A stretch of DNA of 55,969 nt from positions 1,809,712 to 1,865,680 of the forward strand of contig MNCI01027046.1 of the NCBI GenBank assembly GCA_015680685.1, read 5' to 3'. Of this stretch, positions 1-9,342 are shown in pieces. Made by a program: the position numbers and the translations under genes. The first letter of the stretch is position 1. The number at the start of each line of letters is the position of its first letter. The notes under the pieces were generated by a model. The model saw nothing but the letters and a program-made list of their open reading frames with translations. It was not told the DNA's origin and made no database searches. Origin of the DNA: Gnetum montanum (taxonomy: Eukaryota > Streptophyta > Gnetopsida > Gnetales > Gnetaceae).

Positions 1-214
1 CTCGAATAAAGAGCCGTTCACTCTAGGACTCCTACTGCGGGCACATGGGAAAAATTCTAACTCTGGAGTGATCAATCTGCCAGAGCTTCGCTACTTCTAG
101 CCAGGATTGGGAAATGAAGGGAGTGCCGCCTCTTATTTATAGATATGGCGGTGGGACGCGATACGCGATATCGCGTACGCGATATCGCGGCCCAGTGCAA
201 GTCGCATCTCATCA
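1..214 (-). mobile_element. Partial LTR (U3/R part), minus orientation
   Basis: The window opens inside an LTR of the same broad family as 1747-2543. Read on the minus strand it begins TGATGAG at 214, has a palindromic CpG-rich block (164-189), a TATA box (TATAAATA, about 134-141 on the minus strand) and the conserved stretch with CTCCAGAGTTAG. It differs from the LTR at 1747-2543 at many positions by eye, so the two probably do not come from one insertion. No polypurine tract lies at its right edge, where gag-like sequence starts directly. It is therefore more likely a solo LTR or the 5' LTR of another element inserted in the gag of El-1 than the 3' LTR of El-1. Confidence 0.75.
164..189. 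promoter_or_regulatory. Perfect 26-nt palindrome in U3, upstream of TATA
   Basis: Two copies of CGCGATATCGC flank a central GTAC-type core, and the whole 26 bases equal their own reverse complement. On the minus strand the block lies some 20-30 bp upstream of the TATA box, where U3 enhancer elements are expected. Related blocks occur at the same place in the LTRs at 2494-2519, 12520-12545, 25698-25756 and 55604-55700. The regulatory role is inferred from position. Confidence 0.55.
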
Positions 215-888
215 GTCGTGTTTTAAAGAAGGGGCATTTTTTATGTTGCTGAGGTTTCTCATTGCTATTGGAAGTAGTAGCACAAGTGATGTTCGTGGGT
301 TGTTGCTGTGGTGCAGAAACCTTAGGAACAGTTGGTGGCACTGTGGAAGGAGGGAAAATATGAGAATGTTGAAAATTAGGAGGAGTATAAGGTGCACAAG
401 GTGGTGGTTGTGTTAAGGGCATGGGCTGATAGCATTGTGGAGAATAGTAATGTGGTGCGATAGAGTATGGTGGCCTAGTTGGAGAAACAAGATGTTGAAC
501 TTGATAAGTGTTTGGATTCGGATAATATGAAGGGTGCCTCCTGTGTAGGGATGGTTTCCCCCACGACTGGGATTGTTGCCACTGTGATCGAACACAGTAT
601 CTCTGTACGAACTCCAGATGTAACGTGTTTCCCCAATGCTCATGTAAATGTAACAAGATTGGGCATTGCCCTTGGGGTGATCGTACAGGAAAATGTTGCA
701 TTCATATGTATGATTGGCAATTGAGCTCTTATTTTCCTTATCCCTTCTTTCCGATTGTCTAATGTTTTGTCCTGCTTCTTGGGTTGTTAAAACTCTATCT
801 CCAATTATATCGATAAATTCTCCACACTTTTGATATGTCCATTCCAACATCTTATTGATCTTTTCCTCAGCTTATTCTANACAAGCTC
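215..888 (-). pseudogene. El-1 gag, C-terminal part (broken)
   Basis: This continues the gag gene of the retroelement after a stop codon and an undetermined base (879). Segments in two frames follow each other. The first carries MLEWTYQKCGEF and a zinc-knuckle relic ending HPKG (about 675-715), and the second is a long Pro/Tyr/Gln-rich tail. The first Cys pair is damaged (CNIF, second Cys to Phe) and a frameshift follows the HPKG. The tail runs without a stop straight into the LTR at 214, which I read as chance read-through after insertion of that LTR. No protease or RT sequence is visible between gag and the window edge. Confidence 0.6.
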
Positions 889-1605
889 TTAGACTTGATG
901 GGTTCGTAGTTTGTATAGTTGACCTTGGGCATACATTCCTAAGGTCTCTCTTGTTTCATTACGTAGCCCATCAATGATATGGTACACTAGCCTTTCCTCG
1001 GAAAATCCATGGCCTGGACAGTTGTTTAACAGTGCATAATATCTTTCTAAGGCCATGTCCAAGGGTTCATGTTTTGCTTGTTTCCACCCTTGGATTTGTT
1101 TCCTCAAGGCTAACACTCTTGCGTAGGTTTGATATTTTTTGTTAAAGACTTCTACCATTGTCGACCAACGTCGTATTGAATTTGGTTTTAATGATCTATA
1201 CCATACTTTTGCTTGGTCAACAAGTATCATAAGGAAGAGCTTAAGTTTTTGCCAACCGTTATCAATGTTGTTCCATGCGCAGGCATTGTAGAAGGCTTGT
1301 AAATGTTGATGCGGATCTAAGTCATAGCCTCCTAAAAATTTAGAAAAGTTGTTTAAATCAAGCCTGGGTAGACAGCTCTCTTTACGATGCCTACATAAGA
1401 TTCGAATAGCCTTTTGTATTTGCGTTAAGCTTGTAGTGGCTAGTGGGGGTTCATCATCATCGGGTAAGTTATGCTTTCGTTCATGTTTATAAGAAACCCC
1501 CACTTCAGGTTGTGTACTCCAATCTTCATTGTCACATAGTTTGTTGGTTCGCCAATGAACTTCCTCACTAAGTGTGGCATTATCGTGGTCTTGTAGGAGA
1601 GGCAT
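889..1605 (-). CDS. Ty3/gypsy gag polyprotein, N-terminal and capsid part (El-1)
   Basis: This is a 238-residue open frame starting with ATG at 1605. Residues from about 70 to 230 form a typical plant retrotransposon gag (Retrotrans_gag type) region, with FLGGYDLDPHQHLQAF, the W..LKLFL helix, AKVWYRSL, FNKKYQTY and the motif HIIDGLRNETR. Compared with the gags of A, G and C it lacks most of the Ser/Arg-rich linker between the N-terminal segment and the DDDEPPLAT motif. It is the least damaged gag of this family in the window. It lies just downstream of the tRNA-Asp primer site and 5' LTR. The product would form virus-like particles that package element RNA. The frame ends at a stop that in relatives is a sense codon. 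Confidence 0.85.
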   Translation of the reverse strand: MPLLQDHDNATLSEEVHWRTNKLCDNEDWSTQPEVGVSYKHERKHNLPDDDEPPLATTSLTQIQKAIRILCRHRKESCLPRLDLNNFSKFLGGYDLDPHQHLQAFYNACAWNNIDNGWQKLKLFLMILVDQAKVWYRSLKPNSIRRWSTMVEVFNKKYQTYARVLALRKQIQGWKQAKHEPLDMALERYYALLNNCPGHGFSEERLVYHIIDGLRNETRETLGMYAQGQLYKLRTHQV

Positions 1606-1727
1606 GGTTGTGAAGTTGTGTGTGAATTTACATGTGACTTTTTATAATTATTTCTTGCTAAAAGATATATCGTTAATTCCTATATAGCGATCTTGTATGA
1701 TATAACTAATTTATATAACTAGCACCG

Positions 1728-1745
1728 TCCCCGGCAACGGTGCCA
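1728..1745 (-). other. Primer binding site, tRNA-Asp type (El-1)
   Basis: Read on the plus strand, these 18 bases (TCCCCGGCAACGGTGCCA) equal the 3' end of plant tRNA-Asp(GTC) except for one base, so the minus strand can prime on that tRNA. One base separates it from the LTR end at 1747. tRNA-Asp priming is typical of Athila-like gypsy elements. The tRNA sequence is from memory. Confidence 0.85.
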
Positions 1746-1746
1746 A

Positions 1747-2543
1747 TGATGAGTGACGAGGTACCCCTACACTCAACCATACAAATACGAGTGTTTTCAC
1801 GCATGATCCGGTCGAACTTCGCAGACGGACTAGTTGTGGCACCTAGACAGTTAGCCTTAGGTCGCAATTCGCTGTCTTCCCACCTGGACTAGTATTATAT
1901 TTTTCACATATGGTTTAGTACAGAGTGAGGTGTATGATGGGTTTTCTAATCTAATGCTACTCCTAAAGGCAATGGAAAGTGATATTAACTAAGCTAGGAG
2001 AGAAAGGGTAAGAGAATCTAATCTAGCCTAAGTGCGATGAGCATCCGTTCCTTGATTATCCGTACACATCTTGGACTGCGTGCATGACTACCACTGGGAT
2101 CACCAAGTGCAGATCTTAGGTACGCTACTGGGTTACCAAGTAGTCACACTTAAATACTCGTAATCAAGTCGTACTCATTCCGCGTTCTAACATGAGATAG
2201 AGGTGAGAGAGATTAACTAGGAAAGCAGTAAATAACAATTAAATAAATAAATAAACAAAGTGAATGCTGCAATGATGAAGTAATCTCGATTTTTATTCCC
2301 AGTCATGTGCATGTCCAAGTACGTCACACTCGAATAAAGGATGCCGTACAATTACAATCACCACACTGCGGGCATACACTGAAAAATAATTCTAACTCTG
2401 GAGGGATAAAACTGCCAGAGTCTAGCTACGGTCTAACTCTAATACTGTGAAACAAGGGAGAGCCGCCTCTTATTTATAGGATTGGCGACAGGTTGCGATA
2501 TTGCGTACGCGATATCGCGGTTGCCCCAAATGACGTCTCATCA
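1747..2543 (-). mobile_element. 5' LTR of El-1 (797 bp)
   Basis: The LTR is bounded by the inverted repeat TGATGAG...CTCATCA. On the minus strand it has U3 with a near-palindromic CpG block (2494-2519), a TATA box at about 2470-2478, then R/U5 with the conserved GGGATCACCAAG and GGGTTACCAAG motifs. The left edge joins the tRNA-Asp primer site and gag, which shows it is the 5' LTR. The right flank starts CTACT. The matching 3' LTR is not in the window. Confidence 0.9.
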
Positions 2544-2625
2544 CTACTCTAAAGTTTTTTCTCATTATCAATATTATTTTTTGGATTGAACACTAGCTAA
2601 AAGGTTCATTGTTGATAAATATTTA

Positions 2626-2760
2626 TGAAAAAAATAGCTTAGTAGTAAGATACTTGATTTGGAAGCTTTAGGTCATGCGTTAAATTCCAATGGACAATGT
2701 TGAGTTATATATAGTTTTAGTTAGATTATATATCTTGTAGTATATCTGTGTTAGTTCCAC
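2626..2760 (+). repeat. tRNA-derived SINE-like repeat
   Basis: An A-box-like TAGCTTAGTAGTAAG (2634-2648) and a B-box-like GCGTTAAATTCCA (2677-2689) have the spacing of a pol III promoter. The body TGGACAATGTTGAGTTATA recurs at 13600-13630 and, diverged, on the other strand at 8976-9130 and 10785-10920. The tail part is repeated once more at 2757-2830 (GGGCAATGTTGAGTTATATA), so a partial duplicate follows. Copy-to-copy similarity is judged by eye. Confidence 0.5.
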
Positions 2761-3342
2761 AATTCAAATGGGCAATGTTGAGTTATATAAAGTTCTAATT
2801 AAATTATAAATCTTAGGATATACCTAGGTTTTACTTACTTCTAGTTCCAACAATAGCAAATAAGAATACCATGTTTCAGTTTAAATTTGCTATACGGCTA
2901 AACTAGTGTTAACTTAATCCAAAATACTTGCTCTTATTTGAGACCTAGTGCAATAGACAATCCACATACCAAGTAAATTTCAAGTTTCACACTCATTTTG
3001 CCTTCATATTTTGTTCGCTTGGGATTGAACAGAGAATCTTTTGAAGGTGCGTTTAATGGGAAAAATAACGAAAACCGAAACAATGCTTTCGTAGCCAAAA
3101 TTCTTTGTTGAGTACTGTACCTTGAAAGAGCGACGGATAAAAACATCGCACCCGAAGTTTTCAGGTTGGGTTCCTATAGACAAAGGAAAACAGCTGCTAT
3201 TTTGAAATCTGAGTGACAAGCCATTTCGTTGCAGAACATAGAATTTCCAAACGAATTGCCCTGCCCTCCGCTGCAATCCTAAGCGCAACTTCCATGCCTG
3301 CCGGGTGTTGGTCTGGATGCGTTGCTTCAGGAAAGAGCGGCC
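2761..3342 (+). promoter_or_regulatory. Upstream region of the PPR gene
   Basis: This is single-copy-looking sequence between the repeats and the PPR start codon. Base composition rises in GC from about 3210, consistent with a 5' UTR. No clear TATA box is placed with confidence. Open frames on the minus strand here have no recognisable motifs and look like chance. Confidence 0.3.
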
Positions 3343-4890
3343 ATGGACACGCGCTCTCTGTTTCTATCCAGAGGAGGAGGTTTAATGGCAGGGAGAACAT
3401 TCCATGCCTTATCCCAGCTGTCCGTGCAGGTGCGCAGAGTGATCCACAGCCAAAGCTGTGCAGGAATTCAACCCAAACATGAAGAAGAAACGATCGAAAA
3501 CATCGCCAGAATTCTTAGAGAACATCGTAACAGGAAAAGGTGGAATTTTCTCAAGAAAAGCTACCCGAAGGGCCTTTCTGCAGAGCAGGTGAGCAGAGCC
3601 ATGATGAAGATCAAGAACCAAGCCCATCTGGCCCTGCGATTCTTCGACTGGGCTGCCCAGCAAAAGGGATTCTGCCATTCGTTGGAGAGCTACTGCACCA
3701 TCGCCCACATCGCAGCCAGATCACGATTGACAGCCGCGGCCCAATCGCTGATGCAGAAAGTCGTGATCGAAGAAAGCAAACACGATGAGAATCAGCAAAA
3801 TCTTGCAGCGTTCCGGGCCCTTGCCAGAAGTTACAGACCCTGTGATTCTTGCCCTGCCGTGTTTGATCTGCTTATCAAAGCTTATATCAGGGCGCGGAGG
3901 ATCGATCAGGCTGTTGCAGTTTTCATGCAGCTTAAGAAGGATGCTGCAAACCTGGTCTCCGTGGGAACCTGCAACATGCTTCTGGATTCCGTCGCTACTT
4001 TGAAGCGTTCCGAAGATTGCCAGGATCTGTACAACGAAATGCTGGACAGCAGAATCATGCCCAACGCAAATACCTGCAATATATTGCTGAGAATTCACTG
4101 CATGAGCAAGCGGTTCGATGATGCAGAGACCCTTCTTGCAGACATGGAAGAGAAATCTTTAGCAAATTTGACAAGTTACAATGTTGTTTTAGACGCACTT
4201 TGCAGCCAAGGGCGTACTGATGCAGCAGAGGTTCTGTGGGATCGAATGTTGCAGAATGGCATGGATCCTGACATTTGCTCGTACAATGCCCGCATTGGTG
4301 GGTTTTGCAGAAATAATGAAGTGCAGGAAGCAGAGGCGTGTTTGAACGAGATTATCGATGTGGGTTTGAGTCCTAATAGCACTACTTATTGTTTGCTTAT
4401 TTCTGCTTACTGTGATTTGGGAGACGGACAGAAATCTTTGGCGCTATGCCAGGAAATGATCAAGCATGACCTAATGCCAGATGCTGGGACGGTTAAGAGG
4501 GTAGTGAAAGTTCTGTGCCTTGATGGCAAAGTGGAACTGGCGCAACAGTTGTTAAGGAAGATTCCCGAAACATTTCTCACCAGGGATGGATCCATCTACA
4601 CAGACTTGATATGTGGTTACTGCCTTCTGGGTGATGTGGAGGTAGCAATTGTTTTGCAGAATGAAATGGCTGCCAAAGGGTTTCAGCCTGACGCTCAGAT
4701 ATACAATGCTTTCATCAGAGCTTTTTACAGGAAAGGGGAGATTGCTCGTGCCCACAAGGCTTTGGAGGAGGCCCTGGAAATTGGGTTGGTTATGGAGAGA
4801 AGTTGTTATGAACCACTAATTGATGCTTTGAAGACAAGCGGTAGCTTGGATGATGCTAATAAGTTAAGCCGAAGAATACTTGAGACATAA
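3343..4890 (+). CDS. P-class pentatricopeptide repeat protein, probably organellar
   Basis: Intron-less gene of 515 residues. An in-frame TTG at 3322 would add seven residues, but the first ATG is at 3343. The first 40 residues are rich in Arg, Ser and hydrophobics with almost no acidic residue, like a mitochondrial (or plastid) presequence. From about residue 172 to the end there are roughly nine to ten 35-residue PPR helix pairs, for example CNMLLDSVATLKRSEDCQ, TSYNVVLDALCSQGRTDAA, CSYNARIGGFCRNNEVQEA and IYTDLICGYCLLGDVEVA. Repeats are all the 35-residue P type, with no E, DYW or SMR extension. P-class PPR proteins bind organellar RNA in a base-specific way and stabilise, process or help translate it. 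The target cannot be told by eye. GC content is well above the flanks and the frame is intact, so this is a functional host gene in appearance. Confidence 0.93.
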   Translation: MDTRSLFLSRGGGLMAGRTFHALSQLSVQVRRVIHSQSCAGIQPKHEEETIENIARILREHRNRKRWNFLKKSYPKGLSAEQVSRAMMKIKNQAHLALRFFDWAAQQKGFCHSLESYCTIAHIAARSRLTAAAQSLMQKVVIEESKHDENQQNLAAFRALARSYRPCDSCPAVFDLLIKAYIRARRIDQAVAVFMQLKKDAANLVSVGTCNMLLDSVATLKRSEDCQDLYNEMLDSRIMPNANTCNILLRIHCMSKRFDDAETLLADMEEKSLANLTSYNVVLDALCSQGRTDAAEVLWDRMLQNGMDPDICSYNARIGGFCRNNEVQEAEACLNEIIDVGLSPNSTTYCLLISAYCDLGDGQKSLALCQEMIKHDLMPDAGTVKRVVKVLCLDGKVELAQQLLRKIPETFLTRDGSIYTDLICGYCLLGDVEVAIVLQNEMAAKGFQPDAQIYNAFIRAFYRKGEIARAHKALEEALEIGLVMERSCYEPLIDALKTSGSLDDANKLSRRILET

Positions 4891-7359
4891 ACTCTGGTTT
4901 CTCTGCACTGATAGAAAATTTGAGAAAATGGAGCAGAATCCATGTTTTTGAGGGAAAGGTCAGGTCTGCTTAGGATATGCCCCTAGGCTAGCAACTGCAT
5001 AGCAAATGCAAAGGGGACGAATCCATGTTATGTTATCAGGAATGAGAATTAAGGATGAAACACCTGTTTTCTGAACTTGAAATTCTTAGCAGTGAAGATA
5101 ATAATTTATTTTTATTATGATTTTAAAATTCATAGATGGCTGACTGCTCATTTTGCCAAATAGTGAAGCCCAGGGCAGGAATTGGCTTTTCCTTAATATT
5201 CTAACGCAGGGGCATTGTTTGTCATGAATCCAAGTATAAACGACCAGACTGGTCTCGAAAGCCAAAGAAACCATGAACTGGAATGCCTCGAGTAACTGGT
5301 TCTGCTGTCTGCCAATGCTTCTGCAGCTCACTTTCCCTTGTTTGGAACGGAAAACAAATATTGACAGGTAAAGAGTCAAGTGCTGGTACTATTTGAGTGT
5401 TTTTTGAGGTCATAATTCATTGAAACAAGCAGATGATACAGATGTTTTTATATCGTTATATAATGTATGTTGAGCAACGGAGGGACTTCAACCCACCAAA
5501 TGTAGTGTATTTTTTACCAGTTGGGTCAATATAGAAGGAAAGTATGTTGCACCCGAGACAAGATTTGCCGGGTTACTATCAAGCCGAACTTTGCTTTGGG
5601 CAGAAATGCTTAAATAATGCATATGCAGTTTTAGGACATCCAAAAGCATTGCACATTGCCTTCTTTGATAAATATTCAAAATACCTATTCTTAACTTGCT
5701 ATTTTGAAATAAGGATATAAAAATAAGGCCAACAAGGCTACGATGATGATATCAAAAATGGCTTTATAGTCAAAGATTGTTATGTTACAAGATTAGGTCG
5801 AGGTTGTACCTCCTTTGGATATGTTTTAAATGTCCAAAAGAAAATGCAGACATTTTTTTTTAAATTCTCTTTGTCGACATGAAACTTTTTTCAGTGACAC
5901 TTCCATTGTTGCATTTCTCCAACCCTGATTATGATCTCAGAAGGATGAAGCACTGGTTATACATTGCATGCTTACTGGAACTAACAACTCAGCGATGGCT
6001 TAATTTTCTTGCGGAGGCTTTTCTACCATTGTTCTTTTTGTTTTTGCATCATGGAATTTGATCCAGTAAGATGTTCCCTAAATAGTATTGTTTTCAGTTC
6101 TGAAAAGAAATATTTTTTCTTTTTTCTAAACAAAGACCACCATGCTCAACATCATGTTTATTTTATAGCTGGATAAAAGTATTTTACTCCGAATAATGTA
6201 TTCTTGGAGCATGACCTCTAGTGTCTTTTGAATCTAAGGACTTACGCAACCATTAAATTGACATGATTTCAGGGAATATTCTTCTTTCAGATTAGCTTGC
6301 ATCAAAATTTTCCAAACATCTACATCTTCATGTATACAGCTGGCTCATTTGAAACAATGACATGTTCTAGTTGTATCTCACACAGGCAACAATAACATTC
6401 ATTCGTACAATTTCTATATATATGTAGACAAAAGTCACGTACTCTATTTTTCAAGCTAACAAATCCGTTTCTGACTTACAGACAAATCTGTTGAAGGCAT
6501 TAGATTAAACTTGAGGTGGACGGGAAACACGTATAACAGAGTTTAGTATAATTAGAAGCATGTTTTATGCATATGAAAACATTAACAGGCATAGATAAAT
6601 ATTTTTTTTCTCGCTAGTACCAAATATCATCTCGTGGTAGTTCTAATAAATAAATTTATTGGACATTCAAAAACTGTTAGACTTTTTGTAACCTCCAAAG
6701 ATGAATTTTCAGACAAAGTTGATCTTATGAAGAAAATGAGAGTGGAAACCAACAAAAATCATGAGCTCATCATTAAAGTACCTCTAGTTATGAGGTCATG
6801 AGTTGAATCCTTAGTTGTAACTAGCAAACCAACTGGTAAGCTAATCTAACGTTAGAATGTTACAGCAAAAATTATTTTTCATTTTAATTACACCTTAAAC
6901 TTTTCTCAAAAAGATTCAAGAGAAATATATGTCTATATCCTATGAATTTTTAATGTTGATTTTGTTGGCAAATATCAATTTAACAGTTAACAAGGTCAAG
7001 TCATCTTAAATGAACTTCTCAGGCTGCAAATTGAATCCTAGAGATGTCAATTGAAAGATGTTGGTTTTACCCTTCTTCAAACAGTAAAAAGAAGATTGTA
7101 TTAACCAAAAAAAGTAAAAAAAGTATATCCAGAAACGAAGTCGACAACTTTGTCAAAATTAATGAGGCTTTATCTCTGATTACAATAGCCAATTTGCAAA
7201 TTCCAATCACTGAGAATTTAAACTTTCAATCCTTGATTGATTAGTTATTGTCAGTGATCTAAGTACGAAGAGTGAACTTTTTGAATTCAGAAGCATTTAT
7301 TTGATTTACGTTAATATCATTTAACCAGTTAGTGAATAAACAGAGATTGAATGTGTCAA

Positions 7360-7505
7360 TAACACATTGTCATCATTATCATCTTAGCCTTGTCCCAACA
7401 AAACAGGGTTGGCTACAATAGTGTGTCTAATCAGCATCTCCATTAGAATCAAACCTATGACTTGCAAATCATAAGCTACATGCTTTAACTAACCAAGTAA
7501 TGCCT
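7360..7505 (-). repeat. SINE-like repeat with a LINE-type 3' tail
   Basis: On the minus strand an A-box-like segment (about 7478-7497) and a B-box-like AGGTTTGATTCTAATGG (about 7440-7458) are followed by CCAACCCTGTTTTGTTGGGA, then CAAGGCTAAGATG and an imperfect (GAT)n run near 7370. The last part matches the 3' end of the LINE at 9343-10197 (TTTTGTTG, AACAAGGTTAGGATGATG). A tRNA-like head joined to a LINE-like tail is the usual design of a SINE that borrows a LINE's reverse transcriptase. Confidence 0.55.
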
Positions 7506-8199
7506 CACATCACCAGTATCACCAGTAATACATGATCCTAGAAGTAAATGCTCTGTTTTATGGAATTTATTTGATGCAAGATTTTTTATTTTGTATTCAG
7601 TGGTAATTTTAATGGATGCTTTGTCTAAGCATCTTGACTTCATTTGTTTCACTACTTTTGAAAATTCTCCTTAATTTTTTTGAAAGAAGGTTTGGCAAAA
7701 CAGCCCACATTTTGATAATAGGGCAAGCGATTAATTGAGGGGAATGACTGGAAATCAAGTCATTTCACACCAAGGTGGGGTTTGCCTTCCTTAGTTGATA
7801 GTTCTTATTCACAGTTCTGTCCTTGGTGGGCAGAACTTTGATTCTTTTTCCGTGTTTTTGATCTGTATCTTGCATGTCGGTATAACAGTGTAGCTAATCA
7901 TTAAAACGCAACATTGCAGGCTGAAATTGGGAAGTGATGCATCGGTGTTTTGAAGCTTCATGTTGGGTTACATCTCTTTTTGACTGGTGCATTAATGGCG
8001 GTTGAGCTAATCTCATTATTGGGTAAGAAAGCAACCATTGGAATCTTCTGCTGTTACTGTTCACATTTGTTTTTTTGATTTAAGTCATCATTGACCTTTA
8101 TTTAAATAACGCTTTTGCTGGTACATCTTAATGACAACTTGGATTCTTTGAACATGGACTCTTGTATGCCTTACAGGTTACTTAATGACTTGCTTGCTT

Positions 8200-8205
8200 A
8201 ATAAA
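8200..8205 (+). terminator. Candidate poly(A) signal
   Basis: AATAAA lies 24 bases after a good 3' splice-like site and would end a PPR transcript with spliced 3' UTR. Support is positional only. Confidence 0.25.
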
Positions 8206-8210
8206 AGTTG

Positions 8211-8803
8211 TGTTTATATATGGAAAAAAAAAACTTCGCTTTACGTTGCATATTTGCTATATTTATGAGAGAAAATATTGGCGCAGAATGTCATAGTCAC
8301 TAAATCAAGAGTATATCACATTTATAAAAACAAACCAGTTCCAAGGCATTCTTCTTAGAAGAGAACCTGCAATAAATAATCGACCAGGTCGGTATGGAAT
8401 ACGCCTACAAAGACAGAGGCATCTCAAAAAGGTGTGCTTTCCCCGGTCTTGAAAGTATTTGGCATTTGGTTTTCTGTTTAAGTATTTGCATCTAGCTCCC
8501 CAATTATTGTGAAATAACCTTAGTAAAATGATTTGCATGGACATGACGAGAGAAAGTACAACAAAAAAAGTTTTAGGTGGGAAGGGAAAGGGAAGGTAAG
8601 TTGAATGAAATAGTATGGTAGCATTAGAGAAATAATTTCATGGCAAATTCTAGATCACGACAGACAAAGTACTTCGTTGTTGCTGAAGCATGAAGTATAG
8701 TTTTGATTGGTAATCAATTTTGAAAGAATTAGTGCCACTCAGCTCTTCATTTGCTAAGCCATCCTATTTTACTAATATAACAACAATTAAAAAGGTGTTT
8801 TTA
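8211..8803. other. Intergenic, no feature recognised
   Basis: AT-rich sequence. The open frame at 8305-8544 on the minus strand has no family motif and is probably chance. Confidence 0.4.
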
Positions 8804-8980
8804 ATCACGACTCTCTTGAAGTCTTGAATCAACCGAAACTGAATATTTAACTTTTGTATAACTTTTGTATAACTAGGTGTTTGAATCAACCGAAACTGAA
8901 TATTTAATGACTTCCATCACGACTCTCTTGAAGTCTTGAATATTTAATGACTTCCATCACGACTCTCTTGAAGTCTTGAA
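8804..8980 (+). repeat. Local tandem duplications, 40-bp unit
   Basis: Bases 8901-8940 and 8941-8980 are identical 40-mers (each starts TATTTAATGACTTCC and ends AAGTCTTGAA). A third, partial copy of the second half lies at 8804-8828, and a 25-bp segment ending GAATATTTAA occurs at 8826-8850 and 8883-8907. The perfect identity shows a recent event. Confidence 0.9.
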
Positions 8981-9130
8981 TATATTGGATAGAGCAGTTA
9001 GTAAGTTAATAATTAAAAAATTGAAATTGAATTTACTACAATTTTTTAATCCATAACTTAAACATTGCCCACTAGAATCAAACATGTGACCTATGATTTT
9101 CATGCCAAGGCTTTTACCATTAAGCTTAAA
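8976..9130 (-). repeat. tRNA-derived SINE-like repeat
   Basis: On the minus strand an A-box-like AAGCTTAATGGTAAAAG (9112-9127) and a B-box-like CATGTTTGATTCTAGTGGG (9068-9086) precede a body with GTTATGGATTAAAAA and an end at GCTCTATCCAA. The copy at 10785-10920 has the same layout over its whole length. Confidence 0.55.
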
Positions 9131-9342
9131 CCTCATTGTCCAACAAATACAATACCTCAACAAATAGAACTTAAGTAGAGCATAATGACACTTCAAGTTT
9201 GAGTTAAACTTGCAACTTGTTACATGCAAAACAATTGGTTTTCTAGTTGAGTTATGCTTTCATAGCAAATTGTTGCCAAATGTTTCTAGTGTAGATGTGC
9301 ATAAGGTTGATGCGACCAAACCCAAAATAAATTGTGTAATGT

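Larger units (their letters stand above)
4891..8210 (+). other. 3' flank of the PPR gene with possible 3'-UTR exons
   Basis: No protein gene is visible. The first 480 bp keep a moderately high GC content, then a good 5' splice-like site occurs at 5367/5368 (GACAG|GTAAAG). A short GC-richer island at 7920-8022 is bounded by TTGCAG| and |GTAAGA, and another 3' splice-like TTACAG| is at 8176 with AATAAA at 8200. This would fit a transcript whose 3' UTR holds two introns. The remainder is AT-rich with no recognised element apart from the SINE at 7360-7505. Splice reading is inference. Confidence 0.35.

Noticed and set aside
1-2543. Reading 1-214 and 1747-2543 as the two LTRs of one short element
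   Set aside because: The LTRs differ too much by eye and no polypurine tract is present at 215.
3322-3342. Extended PPR start at a TTG codon
   Set aside because: The first ATG at 3343 fits a plant gene and begins a presequence-like N-terminus.
5086-5413. Minus-strand open frames after the PPR gene
   Set aside because: No motif or start context; more likely antisense to the PPR 3' UTR.
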